Source: Cyanobacteriota bacterium
GTDB taxonomy: Bacteria > Acidobacteriota > Vicinamibacteria > Vicinamibacterales > UBA2999
Length of the DNA: 64,000 nt
Direction: 5' to 3'
NCBI GenBank assembly: GCA_019752015.1
Contig: JAIEMQ010000037.1
Coordinates: forward strand, 1-64,000
Every line of letters begins with the position of its first letter. Within the stretch, counting starts at the first letter, position 1. Position numbers and translations under genes: made by a program. The notes below the pieces were generated by a model. The model was not told where the DNA came from, searched no databases, and was given only the letters and a program-made list of their open reading frames with translations. Below, in pieces: positions 7,637 to 16,517 of the stretch.

Positions 7637-8320
7637 TTCATCCTTCACCGGCGTCACGGTCAGCTGTACTTTGCCGTCTTTCATCGCGACCTTGAACGTC
7701 ACGTCCTGGCCCTCTTTCTTGAACTTGTCGACCTGCGCCTTCACGAGCGTGGCGAGCCGATCGATCGGCACCGCCGCCTCGCCGGCTTTCTGCTTGGCGG
7801 CGCTCAGCTGCTCGTGCAGTTGCCTGACGTGATCGGAGTCCTTGGTCGCGACCTGGTCTTTCTTGAACCGAATCAGCGACGGATCGATGCCCTCGACCTT
7901 TTCCCGCGGCGGCGGCACCAGCGGCGGTGCCGATTTCGCCGGTGACGCGCCCGCGGCAGCCGCGGCGGGCTGATCGGTCTGTTCCGGCTCCTTCTTTGGT
8001 TCCGGGACCGGCTCCGGCTTGCGCGCGCCCATCACCGGACGACCGAGCTCGCGGTTCGTCATCTGCCGCTCCCACAGCTCGATGAATTTCTGGAAGCGGT
8101 TCTGCAGCGAGTCGAACCGGAAGCGATCCGCGGTGTTGCGAATGTAGGAGTTGTCGATTTTCTTGACGAGCGCCGTGACGCGGGCGCGCGTTTCCCATGG
8201 CGGACGCGGCAGGCGCCCGGCGAAGAACATGTTGAACTCGGCTTCGAGGCGGCGGATCTCCGCCTCGAGGATCAGCATCTCTTTTTCGAAGTCCGATTTT
8301 GGCTTGACGAAATCCGGCAC
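7634..8320 (-). CDS. MXAN_5187 C-terminal-domain-like protein
   Basis: The 228-residue protein has an N-terminal helical domain, about residues 10-95 (EIRRLEAEFNMFFAGRLPRP … RFRFDSLQNRFQKFIELWER), that resembles the MXAN_5187 C-terminal domain known from myxobacteria and acidobacteria. A proline/alanine-rich linker (about 100-150) follows, then a second small helical and beta domain. There is no signal peptide. Function is unknown. The stop codon lies inside a heptamer repeat, and the gene upstream on the same strand ends three bases before it. Confidence 0.65.
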   Translation of the reverse strand: MPDFVKPKSDFEKEMLILEAEIRRLEAEFNMFFAGRLPRPPWETRARVTALVKKIDNSYIRNTADRFRFDSLQNRFQKFIELWERQMTNRELGRPVMGARKPEPVPEPKKEPEQTDQPAAAAAGASPAKSAPPLVPPPREKVEGIDPSLIRFKKDQVATKDSDHVRQLHEQLSAAKQKAGEAAVPIDRLATLVKAQVDKFKKEGQDVTFKVAMKDGKVQLTVTPVKDE

Positions 8321-8323
8321 GGC

Positions 8324-8734
8324 TCAGCCCAGCAGGTGGAACCAGAGCAGCGGCAGCCACAGCTCCTTCGAATACGGCACCGGGCGATCGTCGATCAGCA
8401 CTTCGCTGCCGTGGACGGGACCGACCAGCTCGAACAGATCGCGCAGCGACGCGACGTCGCTCGAGAAAAACCGCGCGCGATAGCGGCGCTCGGCGCCCTC
8501 GCCGGCCTCGCGGAATTCGCGTGACGCCCTCGCCTTCTGCAGCGCGCGCTCGAAGTTCTCGCCTTCGAACGGCGGGAAGACCAGCGTGATCGAAAACGGC
8601 AGATCGCGCTTGCCGAACAGCGTCGCGTGCAGATCCGGATCGAGCGCGGCCAGCTCCTCGGCGGTCGGCTCCTCCGGCTTCTCCGTATAGGGCCAGTAGC
8701 GTTCCACCGGCCGGTATTTCCGTTCGCTGGTCAC
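8324..8734 (-). CDS. Hypothetical protein upstream of the MXAN_5187-like gene
   Basis: A roughly 136-residue soluble protein with an acidic helical segment (EEPTAEELAALDPDLHATLFG) and a compact domain (ITLVFPPFEGENFERALQKA … WLPLLWFHLLG). The start could be GTG 8734 or TTG 8755; neither has a clear ribosome site. It ends three bases before the next gene's start, so the two are probably an operon. I do not recognise the family. Confidence 0.5.
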   Translation of the reverse strand: MTSERKYRPVERYWPYTEKPEEPTAEELAALDPDLHATLFGKRDLPFSITLVFPPFEGENFERALQKARASREFREAGEGAERRYRARFFSSDVASLRDLFELVGPVHGSEVLIDDRPVPYSKELWLPLLWFHLLG

Positions 8735-8805
8735 GGGAGTTCGATCGTAAACCAACCCGACAGGCGTTCCAAGGGCAAGAATCCGCTAGAATCACACAAC
8801 ACTTC

Positions 8806-8997
8806 ACAGGAGGAATCCACCGCTTCTATCTCGGTTACACGGGCATTGGCGTGGCGCAGCTGGTCTTGACGCTGGCCGGCCTGGTCACGTGCGGCCTGAC
8901 GTCGCTGGCAGCCTGGGTCTGGGGCATTGTCGACGGCATCATGATCCTGACCGGATCGATCAACAAGGACGCCCAGGGCAACCTGCTGAAGGACTGA
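8806..8997 (+). pseudogene. TM2-domain protein lacking its N-terminus
   Basis: The reading frame …GGIHRFYLGYTGIGVAQL to the stop at 8997 is a clear TM2 domain: the HRFYLG turn, two hydrophobic segments, the DGIMILTG motif and a QGNLLKD tail. The first helix and any start codon are missing. A sequence like a Shine-Dalgarno site (AGGAGG, 8808-8813) runs straight into the middle of the domain, as if the 5' end of the coding region had been deleted. The stop overlaps the start of the DUF2752 gene (TGATG), a pairing common for TM2 proteins. Confidence 0.65.
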
Positions 8998-9320
8998 TGG
9001 AACGGAGGATCGCGGCGATCGGCGGCTGGGTCAGCATCGCGGCGCTCGCGGTGTTGTCGGCGACGAACCCGGAAAGCGTCGCCGCGTGGACCGTGATCTG
9101 TCCGTTCAAGCGGTTCCTCGACGTCGAATGCTGGGGATGCGGCCTGACGCGCGCCACGAGCGACGCGCTGCACGGCCGCTTCTCCGACGCGATCGCCCTC
9201 AATCAACTGGTCGTGGCCGCGCTGCCGATCATGATCGCCCTCGCATTGTGGGTGCTGGTTCGGACCGCTCGCCGTATTACAGTCTTGGCGTGGCCGACTT
9301 CCGCCAAATCCCCGGCATAG
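8997..9320 (+). CDS. DUF2752 membrane protein
   Basis: From the ATG at 8997 this 107-residue protein has an N-terminal hydrophobic helix, the DUF2752 signature (CPFKRFLDVECWGCGLTRA, with three Cys and TRA) and a second helix (LNQLVVAALPIMIALALWVL). DUF2752 proteins are small membrane proteins of unknown role, often beside TM2 genes, as here. The C-terminal ten or so residues overlap the start of selA. Confidence 0.8.
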   Translation: MERRIAAIGGWVSIAALAVLSATNPESVAAWTVICPFKRFLDVECWGCGLTRATSDALHGRFSDAIALNQLVVAALPIMIALALWVLVRTARRITVLAWPTSAKSPA

Positions 9321-10645
9321 ATACGTTGCGGCAGCGCGGCGGTGTGCGCGGCCTCGAGGGCCGCCACGGCGTCGAGGCGACGACCAATGCGCTGCGCGCC
9401 GCGGCGGCGCGCGTGCGCTCGAGCCTGGCGGCCGGAGAGCCGGTGACAAACGCGGCGGACGCAATCGAGACGCTCGCCTCCGATGCGCTCGCCTCGCAGT
9501 CGCGCGGCTCGCTGCGCCCCGTCATCAACGCGACCGGCGTCGTCATCCACACGAACCTTGGCCGCGCGCCGCTGGCGGATGCGGCGATCGAACGGATCGC
9601 GGCGATCGCGCGCGGCTACAGCAATCTCGAATACGACCTCGACACCGGTGCGCGCGGATCGCGGCACGTCCATGCCGAATCGCTGATCACCGCGATCACC
9701 GGCGCCGAAGCGGCGGTCGTCGTCAACAACAACGCGGCCGCGATCATGCTGATCCTGTCGGCGCTCGCGTCCGGCCGCGAGGTCGTGATCTCGCGCGGCG
9801 AGCTGGTCGAGATCGGCGGCGGCTTCCGCGTTCCCGACGTCATGCGGCAGTCGGGCGCGGTATTGCGCGAAGTCGGCACCACCAATCGCACCCGCATCAC
9901 CGACTACACGGCGTCGGTATCGCCGGCGACCGCCATGGTCCTGCGCGTGCACCCGTCGAACTTCCGCATCGAAGGCTTCACCGAGCGGCCGTCGCTCGCG
10001 GATCTGACCGGCGCCGCGCGGGCGATGAACGTGCCGATCGTCGAGGATCTCGGCAGCGGCTGCCTCACCGCCGATCTGGCGGAGGAGCCGTCCGTCCAGG
10101 CGTCGATCGATGCCGGCGTCGATCTGGTCTGCTTCAGCGGCGACAAGCTGCTCGGCGGGCCGCAGTGCGGCATCATCGCCGGCCGCACCGCGCTCGTCGA
10201 TCGCCTGCGCACGCACCCGTTGATGCGCGCCCTCCGTACCGACAAGATCACGTTCGCCGTGCTCGAAGCGACACTGCTCGAATACGCGGCCGGGCGGGCA
10301 GCGACCACCATTCCGATCCAGCGCATGCTGCACGCGACCGCCGACGAGATCGAAGCGCGCGTGCAATCGCTCGCGGAATCACTGGCCGCGAGTGGATGGC
10401 GCGTGGCGATGATGAGCGGATCGTCGGCGGTCGGCGGCGGCAGCGCCCCCGGGCTGGCACTCCCGACCGTCCTGCTCGCGCTCTCGCGCGACGGCGAATC
10501 GGCGGACGCCACCGAGCAACGGCTGCGGTCGCTCGATCCGCCCGTGATCGCGCGCATCGAACACGATCGCGTCGTCCTCGATTTGCGAACGGTGCTTCCC
10601 GAACAGGATGCGAGGCTCGCGCGTCTGCTCGGTGCCGGCCAATGA
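9290..10645 (+). CDS. selA: L-seryl-tRNA(Sec) selenium transferase SelA
   Basis: SelA is a PLP enzyme that converts seryl-tRNA(Sec) to selenocysteinyl-tRNA(Sec) using selenophosphate. The start chosen is GTG 9290, giving MADFRQIPGIDTL and 451 residues. Seen are RPVINATGVVIHTNLGRAPL, SNLEYDLDTGARG, AAVVVNNNAAA and the PLP-lysine motif FSGDKLLGGPQCG near residue 285. The gene overlaps the DUF2752 gene, and its stop overlaps the GGDEF gene start (ATGA). selB and the tRNA(Sec) gene are not in the window; SelA implies selenoproteins elsewhere in the genome. Confidence 0.92.
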   Translation: MADFRQIPGIDTLRQRGGVRGLEGRHGVEATTNALRAAAARVRSSLAAGEPVTNAADAIETLASDALASQSRGSLRPVINATGVVIHTNLGRAPLADAAIERIAAIARGYSNLEYDLDTGARGSRHVHAESLITAITGAEAAVVVNNNAAAIMLILSALASGREVVISRGELVEIGGGFRVPDVMRQSGAVLREVGTTNRTRITDYTASVSPATAMVLRVHPSNFRIEGFTERPSLADLTGAARAMNVPIVEDLGSGCLTADLAEEPSVQASIDAGVDLVCFSGDKLLGGPQCGIIAGRTALVDRLRTHPLMRALRTDKITFAVLEATLLEYAAGRAATTIPIQRMLHATADEIEARVQSLAESLAASGWRVAMMSGSSAVGGGSAPGLALPTVLLALSRDGESADATEQRLRSLDPPVIARIEHDRVVLDLRTVLPEQDARLARLLGAGQ

Positions 10646-11745
10646 GCGATCCGCGAACGCCCGAGCGCCTGTCGCCCGAGCTCGAGGCCGAATTCATCCA
10701 TCATCGCAAGACCAGCCTGGCGGTGGTGAACCCGAACACCTTCTGGTCGGTGGCGATCATCCTGCTGTCGTTCGGCGCGTGGGACTACTACGTGGACGCG
10801 GAGAACTGGCGGACGGCGTTCACCATCCGCGGCAGCGCGGCCCTCATCATCATTGCCACCGGATTTTTCCAGAAGCTGCCCGGCAAGTTGATCTGGATGC
10901 CGATGCTCGCCAAGGTCAGGCTGGTGATTGCGGTCGTCGCGTCCGCGCTGGCCGGTGCGATGCTCGATCGCGGCTACGGATATGCCGGGGCCGGCCTCGT
11001 CGCGATCATGCTGACCGGCCCCTATATCGCGCTCGAGACGCGCGATCTGCTGCGCACGAACCTGGCAGCCCTGCTCTGCCTGGTGCCCGTGCTGCTGCTC
11101 GTGCCCCTCAGCACGTTCGACAAGATCGGGACGACGGTGTTCGTGCTGCTGGCCGCGGCGGTCAGCACGCTGCTTGGCCGCGTGCTTGAATCATCGTACC
11201 GCCGCGCGTTCGCGCTCGAGCGCGATCTGCATCGCGACGCGCGCACCGACGCGCTCACCGGCCTCGACAACCGGCGCGCCATGCAGGAGCGCGGCCGGGT
11301 CGAGCTGAAGCGCGCGCAGCGAACCGGCTCGCCGGTGTCGGTGATCCTGTGCGACCTCGATCACTTCAAGAACATCAACGACCAGTATGGCCACGAGGCC
11401 GGCGACGCGGCGTTGAGCCGCGCCGCGCTGGTGCTGCGGCGCGCGCTGCGCGAGAGCGACATGGTCGGCCGCTGGGGCGGCGAAGAGTTCATGGCGATCC
11501 TGCCGGGCACCGACGCGAGCGGCGCGGCGGAGGTCGCCGAGCGCATGCGGCTGGCGATCGCCGTGACGACCTTCGATGGCGTCGCGGAAGTCCAGACCAT
11601 CAGCCTCGGCGTCGCCTCATCGGAGCAGCTCGAGGATCCCGGCATGGAATGGGATCTGCTGATCAAGGAAGCCGATCGCCGCCTGTATCGCGCCAAGCAC
11701 GAAGGCCGCAACCGCGTCGTCTCGAGCCGGTACAATACGGCATGA
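10642..11745 (+). CDS. Membrane diguanylate cyclase (GGDEF) with an I-site
   Basis: The protein is 367 residues. Several hydrophobic helices (about residues 35-185) form a membrane sensor, followed by a short coiled coil and a GGDEF domain from about residue 205. The active-site motif is GGEEF near residue 278, preceded five residues earlier by RESD, the RxxD inhibitory I-site. It should therefore synthesise c-di-GMP and be subject to product inhibition. The start overlaps selA and the stop overlaps the next gene, both as ATGA. A YajQ-type protein, a family reported to bind c-di-GMP, is encoded at 45978. Confidence 0.9.
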   Translation: MSDPRTPERLSPELEAEFIHHRKTSLAVVNPNTFWSVAIILLSFGAWDYYVDAENWRTAFTIRGSAALIIIATGFFQKLPGKLIWMPMLAKVRLVIAVVASALAGAMLDRGYGYAGAGLVAIMLTGPYIALETRDLLRTNLAALLCLVPVLLLVPLSTFDKIGTTVFVLLAAAVSTLLGRVLESSYRRAFALERDLHRDARTDALTGLDNRRAMQERGRVELKRAQRTGSPVSVILCDLDHFKNINDQYGHEAGDAALSRAALVLRRALRESDMVGRWGGEEFMAILPGTDASGAAEVAERMRLAIAVTTFDGVAEVQTISLGVASSEQLEDPGMEWDLLIKEADRRLYRAKHEGRNRVVSSRYNTA

Positions 11746-12296
11746 ACACGGCGTGGTGGCGTAAATGGCATCGATGGATCGGATTCCCGGCGGCCCTGTT
11801 TCTCTTGTTCGCCTCCACCACCGGCTTCATCGTCGCAGCGACGGAATTCTTCGGTGAAGCGGAGGCGTTGCGCGAAGCGACGCGCGATCTCACCAGCCCG
11901 GTGACGACGGCGGCGAAAGATCCGGAATGGTCGGAGCCGATCGCCCGCGCGATGTTCCTGGCCGAGCAGCGCGCACCTGGCGCGCCGATCGATCGGATCA
12001 CCGTTCAGTTCAAGGGCGACACGCCGACCGTGACGATCTTCCTCGGGAAACCAGGCGGCGGCGAAGATCGGTTGATGGTGATGAATGCCAGGACCGGATC
12101 GCTGATCAAGGAAGACGCCTACGCCGACAAGCCACTGTTCAATCGCATCCACAGCGGCGAGTGGTTCGGCGAGGGCGGGCTCGTGTTCGCGATGTTGTGG
12201 GCGCTCGCGCTGGCGGTGCTGACGACCAGCGGGCTCGTGATCTACTGGACGATGCGGCGAAGGAACGCCGTTGGGTTACAGAAGGTCTTCTGGTAG
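11742..12296 (+). CDS. PepSY-associated membrane protein
   Basis: The 184-residue protein starts WWRKWHRWIGFPAALFLLFASTTGF, typical of PepSY-TM proteins in which the first helix follows a His-containing amphipathic segment. A periplasmic domain with PepSY-like character (DRITVQFKGDTPTVTIFLG … NRIHSGEWFG) follows, then a second helix near residue 150 and a basic cytoplasmic tail. Related proteins are linked to iron or heme reduction, but nothing here proves that. The start overlaps the GGDEF stop, and TACAAT sits five bases before the ATG, so it may also have its own leaderless promoter. Confidence 0.7.
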   Translation: MNTAWWRKWHRWIGFPAALFLLFASTTGFIVAATEFFGEAEALREATRDLTSPVTTAAKDPEWSEPIARAMFLAEQRAPGAPIDRITVQFKGDTPTVTIFLGKPGGGEDRLMVMNARTGSLIKEDAYADKPLFNRIHSGEWFGEGGLVFAMLWALALAVLTTSGLVIYWTMRRRNAVGLQKVFW

Positions 12297-13130
12297 CTAC
12301 GGGTTCTCGACGGGCCAAAACATCGTCAGCCCTCGATAGAGATCAGGCGCGCTCGTGAATCCCGAGTGATGGTGTCCGCCGCCGGTCTCGACAAATCGCT
12401 TCGGACCGCGGAACCGATCGAACAGCACGCGGGCATCCGCGCGCGGCATGTAGGTATCCGGCCATCCTGAAAAATACAGCACCGGCGCAATGATCGTCTC
12501 CGCTTTTGCCGCGCTGTTGAAGTGATTCTGGGCCAACAGGCGCGCCGGCGCCCACGGGTAGATTCTTTCCGCCACTGCCGGAACGGAATCGATCGGTGAA
12601 AACAGCAGCAGGCCAGCGGAAGATTTCTTCGTTGCCAGGTCGATCGCGACAGCGCCGCCGAGCGAGCGCCCCGAAAGAATGATTCGCGACGCGGGGACTC
12701 GTTCGACATCAATCAGGTATGAGTACGCGGCCGCCGCATCCGCATACAGCCCTTGCTCCGACGGGGTCCCGCCGTTCGAGCCGAAGCCGCGGTAGTCGAA
12801 CGCAAACACGTCATAGCCGAGCGCGAACAGATCTTTCAGGTGCTCCTGGATCATTCGGACCTGGGTCGATCCGCCGGCGGGCTGACAGAAAAGGATCGTG
12901 TAACGCCGGGTCGACGAATCGTGCTTCAACAGCACTGACTGAAGCGTGAGGCCGTCGTGGTTCTTGAATAGGCGCGGCTGGAATACCGCGGGATCGAGCG
13001 GCGCGGTATACGCGCGGCTGTTGCCGGTCATGAAGACGAGATACGGTTCGGCAGCCCAGAGCAGACCAACACCGCCGGCCCACAGGACCGTGAGGAATGA
13101 AACGCCGGCGGCAAGGACGCGCCCCACCAT
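12297..13130 (-). CDS. Membrane-anchored alpha/beta-hydrolase
   Basis: The 277-residue protein has an N-terminal membrane anchor (VLAAGVSFLTVLWAGGVGLLW) and an alpha/beta-hydrolase domain like the BEM46/ABHD13 group. A complete triad is visible: the nucleophile in LSGRSLGGAVA (about residue 155), Asp in FSGWPDTYMPR and His in TGGGHHHSGF. The FDYRGFGSNGG segment supplies the oxyanion region. The substrate is unknown. It converges with the PepSY gene without an intergenic gap. Confidence 0.8.
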   Translation of the reverse strand: MVGRVLAAGVSFLTVLWAGGVGLLWAAEPYLVFMTGNSRAYTAPLDPAVFQPRLFKNHDGLTLQSVLLKHDSSTRRYTILFCQPAGGSTQVRMIQEHLKDLFALGYDVFAFDYRGFGSNGGTPSEQGLYADAAAAYSYLIDVERVPASRIILSGRSLGGAVAIDLATKKSSAGLLLFSPIDSVPAVAERIYPWAPARLLAQNHFNSAAKAETIIAPVLYFSGWPDTYMPRADARVLFDRFRGPKRFVETGGGHHHSGFTSAPDLYRGLTMFWPVENP

Positions 13131-13139
13131 CGTGCCCGG

Positions 13140-13619
13140 TCAGGCTGTCGGCGCGGGGATCGCGCGCTGGTAAACGACCAGCCATTGCCCCGCGGTTTTC
13201 CGCCACATGGTCACGAGCAGCACGCGCGAATCCGCCATCGGTTGCCCGGCGGCATTGGTGCCGCCAACGTTCACTGACGCCACTTCGATCAGGGCGACGT
13301 CCGGCGTGACGAACTCGATCTTGATCGAGTCGGTGGGGTGCGTGTGATGCCGGCCCGAGCGCGTCGAGGCCGTGGCGAGCAGCGCGCGGTAATCGGCTTC
13401 GATGGCCTCGCGGCCGCGCACGACCTTGCCGCTCAGCGAGACCGTCTGCGCGTCGCTCGCATAGATGTCGACCAACCCGCGAAGATCACCCTTCTCTGAC
13501 GCGCGTTGATGATCGGCGATCAGCTGGCGCAGCGTCGCTTCGTCCGATGAAGGCTGCGCGTGAGTGGCAACGGCGGCGAGCAGCGTAAGTAGCAAGGTCC
13601 GGATCGTTCGGCTAGGCAT
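13140..13619 (-). CDS. Secreted SnoaL/DUF4440-like protein
   Basis: The 159-residue protein begins with a signal peptide (MPSRTIRTLLLTLLAAVATHAQ) and continues as an NTF2-like fold: LRQLIADHQRASEKGDLRGL, then VDIYASDAQTVSLSGKVVRG and the closing TAGQWLVVYQRAIP. Such proteins (SgcJ/EcaC or ketosteroid-isomerase-like) bind small ligands or act as isomerases; no catalytic residues can be assigned with confidence. Its start overlaps the end of the frameshifted DUF1697 gene by eight bases. Confidence 0.75.
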   Translation of the reverse strand: MPSRTIRTLLLTLLAAVATHAQPSSDEATLRQLIADHQRASEKGDLRGLVDIYASDAQTVSLSGKVVRGREAIEADYRALLATASTRSGRHHTHPTDSIKIEFVTPDVALIEVASVNVGGTNAAGQPMADSRVLLVTMWRKTAGQWLVVYQRAIPAPTA

Positions 13620-14201
13620 CGAGTACTCCCGTGAAGGCCGTTCCGCCCGATAGAAATGTGAAGACTCTAGCGTAGCGCGTCGCCAGGACTTTGGCTATGA
13701 GGTTCATCGTGTTCCAGTTGCGCGTCGTGACGCGGCCGCGGAAGGACTTGTCGAGCGTGCCGAGGTAGCCGATGGTCTTCATGTGGCGGCGGTATTCGCC
13801 GAGGATGAACTGCTGCTGGCGGCCGATGACGCGAACCAGCCACCGCCCGCTGACGGGAAGGCGGATGGGGATGGGTTTCGATGGCACTCCGCGCGTCGAG
13901 CCCGTTACAACGCCCACGAATCGGACGATGCCGGGCGCAGGTGGTCGTGGGCCGAAGGGCTGACCGGCAATCAGGTTGGCAATGTCGCGACCGTCGCAGA
14001 TCGCAACCACGGTCTCGAACGGCAGCCGCTTCGCCAATTCGGCGCCGAGACGCGTGTGCGTCACCGGTTTGGTGATGCGAACGTGCCGGCAGCGCCGATG
14101 TTGATGGCGCCGAGGTGCTCCAGCTGTTTGGCGAGCGCGGCGGGCCGGAACGTCCGGTGCCCGCCGACATTGACGCCGCGCAGGAAGACCACCAGGGCCA
14201 T
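13612..14201 (-). pseudogene. Second DUF1697 gene, frameshifted
   Basis: From ATG 14201 the frame reads MALVVFLRGVNVGGHRTF and then …QLEHLGAINIGAAGTF, typical of DUF1697. Within a few codons (near 14076-14082) it runs into a stop, while a neighbouring frame picks up ITKPVTHTRLGAELAKRLPF, CDGRDIANL and the family motif TTRNWNTMNLIAKVL through to a TAG at 13612. One missing base accounts for it. This could be a pseudogene or a sequencing indel. It is paralogous to the gene at 285-824. Confidence 0.75.
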
Positions 14202-14204
14202 GCG

Positions 14205-14564
14205 CTAGAACTCTTCGAGCGGCCGCACTTCGCACTCACATTCGAAGTTCGGGACGTGCCGGCGATGCAGCTCCATGAACTGCTCCGCGAGCGCGTCGGC
14301 TTCCTCTTTCGTCTTCGTCTCGACGATGGCGTAGCCGCCGACGACTTCCTTGGACTCGGCAAACGGTCCGTCGGTCCGGGTCAGCTTGCCGCCCTTCGAC
14401 TTGATGCGGTAGCCGTGCTCGGTGCGCTTCAACCCCGCGGTGTCCTTGAGGATGCCGCTCTTGACGCTCTCCTCCACGAACTTGCCCATCGCCTCGTAGA
14501 GGCCTTGTGGATGCTCCAGGCCAGGAGCGGCTTCGGCGTGCTTGATCATCATCAGGAACTTCAT
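14205..14564 (-). CDS. YCII-related protein
   Basis: The protein of about 119 residues starts MKFLMMIKHAEAAPG and shows the YciI/DGPF family core: TDGPFAESKEVVGGYAIVE, then KEEADALAEQFMELHRRHVP. GGAG lies 12 bases upstream of the ATG at 14564, so I prefer this start to the ATG six codons earlier. Family members are often located beside ECF sigma-factor genes, but none is visible here. Biochemical function is unproven. The frameshifted DUF1697 gene starts three bases after its stop. Confidence 0.85.
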   Translation of the reverse strand: MKFLMMIKHAEAAPGLEHPQGLYEAMGKFVEESVKSGILKDTAGLKRTEHGYRIKSKGGKLTRTDGPFAESKEVVGGYAIVETKTKEEADALAEQFMELHRRHVPNFECECEVRPLEEF

Positions 14565-14697
14565 GGTTTCGTGTGTCTCCATCCGCCTTCGCCCGAGGGC
14601 TCCGGCGCGACAAGGCTTTTTGGGCGCGCTGTTGCGCCTTTGTAGATACGTCGAACGGCCTGGACCCGGATCGACATCTACTTTCTGGTGACGGCCG

Positions 14698-14904
14698 TCA
14701 GGTCCATAATTCGAGCATCACCTTGAAGGATTCGAGAATTCGTTTCGCCTGCGAATAGGCGTCGGGACCGGCCAGCTGACCCGTTGCCGGATTGAAGGCC
14801 GCAGTACCACCGATGGTGATGAACTCGCCGACCTTGGATATGTGGCTATAAGGTCCGATTGGTGTTGGCGTGTTCGGTGGGATTGACGTCCAGACTCGCG
14901 TCAT
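14698..14904 (-). pseudogene. RidA family protein, C-terminally truncated
   Basis: From ATG 14904 the sequence reads as a RidA/YjgF enamine deaminase: IGPYSHISKVGEFITIGGTA, FNPATGQLAGPD and QAKRILESFKVMLE. It stops after 68 residues, whereas the family needs about 125. The missing half holds the catalytic arginine region, so the product should be inactive. The following 100 bases, up to the YciI-like gene, carry no clear continuation in any frame. Confidence 0.65.
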
Positions 14905-14922
14905 TGTTGCTCCGGTGGCGCC

Positions 14923-16509
14923 TTATTTGTGCAGTGATCCATCGCGTCGAAGGACCATCAGCGTGATGTCGTCGAACTGCGGCGCCGATCCCACGAAGGC
15001 GTCCACTGCTGCGAAGACGTGAGCAACGATGTGCTCGGCGCTCTCGTGATGAACCGCCGCAATGGCCTCGGCGAGGCGGGCGTCGCCGAACTCTTCCTCG
15101 GCGTGGTTTTGCGCATCGGTCACGCCGTCCGAACAGAGGATCAGGCAGTCTCCCGGTGCGATCGACACAGCGGTGTCGGCGTAGGGCAGGCCCGGAGGAA
15201 GCAGGCCGAGCGGCGGTCCGGTGGATCCAAGCGCGTGCATGACGCCATCCCGATCGACCAACCAGCTGTTGATGTGGCCGGCACTGACGTAGCGGCCGAG
15301 CCCAGAGGTGGGCGCGAGGTCCAGCATCGCTGCAGTCACATACTTATTGCCCGCAGTTGAGCCATACAGCAGCGCACTCGCGTCCTCAACCAGCGCCGTC
15401 AGCGACCGTGACCGTCCAAGCAACGCCCGTAATGTCGCCTGCATGTGGCTCATCAGGAGCGAAGCCGGCAGGCCCTTGCCCGACACGTCGGCTACGCACA
15501 GCAGAATCGATGCGGCATCGCCGGTGGCGAGGCTTGGGATCGCGTCGTAATAATCTCCGCCGCACCGGCGGGCCGGACGGTTGCGGGCGGCCAAATCGTA
15601 GCCCGGAAGGTGCGGCAACTGCGCGGGAAACAGGTCGGCTTGAATAGTCGCCGCGAGTTCGAGCTCACGTTCGTAGCCGGCTCGGGCCACCTCCGCCTGC
15701 TTGTTGAGCGCCAGCAACCGCTCGCGCTCGTGTCCGGCCTGCACCGTGCGCTCGAACAACCGCGCGTTTTCGATCGCCGTAGCGGTGTGGAGAGCCAGGG
15801 TGTTCAGCAGCTTGAGCTCGCGCGCCTCGTACGCCATCGGCAATGTGCTGGCCAGCACGATCACCCCGATGACCTTCTCGCCCACCTTGAGCGGGGCGCA
15901 CACCAGCGAGCGCACCTCGATCACCGAGTTGATCCGCCGCGGATCACTCAGCACGTCGTTGACAATCTCGCCAACACCGGTGGCGGCCACCGTGCCGACG
16001 ATGCCCTTGCCGCGCATGAACCCGGACAGTCCTGGCAGTTCATCGCCGAAGGCAGCGGCGGAATTGAGGGCGCCGGTGGCTTCGTCCAGCAGCAGGATGG
16101 CGCCATCGGTGGCGACGATCAGATGGCGCGCCTCCTGCAGGGTGAGCCGGGCAACGCGATCGAGGTCGAGCAAGGCGGCGAGCTTCTCGGAGAAGCTGTA
16201 GATCAGATTGACTTCACGATACAGGTGGAGCACTTCCGAGCCGAGCGCCTTGCGCTCCACTTCCTTCTCGGCCAGAAATCGCAGCAGGGCCGCCACCGCA
16301 TCGGCGCCGCGCGCTCCCGACACCCAGCCAAGGTCCTTGCCCTCGTGCGCCACCGGGAACCGCTGTTGGCCATCGGCCCTACCCAGCAGCGGCGCGCCCG
16401 CCGAGTCTTCGACCGCGACGGTACTGCCGAACGCCGATTCGAGCGCCGCGACGATCGGCCGGAGTCCGTTCTGCGCGCTGACAATCTGCTTGAGGGAAAT
16501 ACGCGCCAT
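14923..16509 (-). CDS. GAF-PP2C (RsbU/SpoIIE-type) phosphatase
   Basis: The 528-residue protein has an N-terminal domain of about 100 residues, a helical linker (residues 80-105), a GAF domain (about 110-265), a coiled coil (about 265-300) and a PP2C-type SpoIIE domain to the end. Metal-binding residues are visible in RRCGGDYYDA, CVADVSGKGLPASLL, LCSDGVTDAQN and QFDDITLMVLRR. Such phosphatases typically dephosphorylate anti-sigma-factor antagonists in partner-switching systems; no antagonist is encoded in the window. It is the last gene of a three-gene signalling operon. Confidence 0.88.
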   Translation of the reverse strand: MARISLKQIVSAQNGLRPIVAALESAFGSTVAVEDSAGAPLLGRADGQQRFPVAHEGKDLGWVSGARGADAVAALLRFLAEKEVERKALGSEVLHLYREVNLIYSFSEKLAALLDLDRVARLTLQEARHLIVATDGAILLLDEATGALNSAAAFGDELPGLSGFMRGKGIVGTVAATGVGEIVNDVLSDPRRINSVIEVRSLVCAPLKVGEKVIGVIVLASTLPMAYEARELKLLNTLALHTATAIENARLFERTVQAGHERERLLALNKQAEVARAGYERELELAATIQADLFPAQLPHLPGYDLAARNRPARRCGGDYYDAIPSLATGDAASILLCVADVSGKGLPASLLMSHMQATLRALLGRSRSLTALVEDASALLYGSTAGNKYVTAAMLDLAPTSGLGRYVSAGHINSWLVDRDGVMHALGSTGPPLGLLPPGLPYADTAVSIAPGDCLILCSDGVTDAQNHAEEEFGDARLAEAIAAVHHESAEHIVAHVFAAVDAFVGSAPQFDDITLMVLRRDGSLHK

Positions 16510-16517
16510 CGATCCGA

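Noticed and set aside
9290-10645. A selenoprotein within the window, suggested by selA
   Set aside because: I found no gene whose conserved reading continues through an in-frame TGA with a SECIS-like hairpin; the frameshifted genes are explained by single-base changes, not by TGA read-through.
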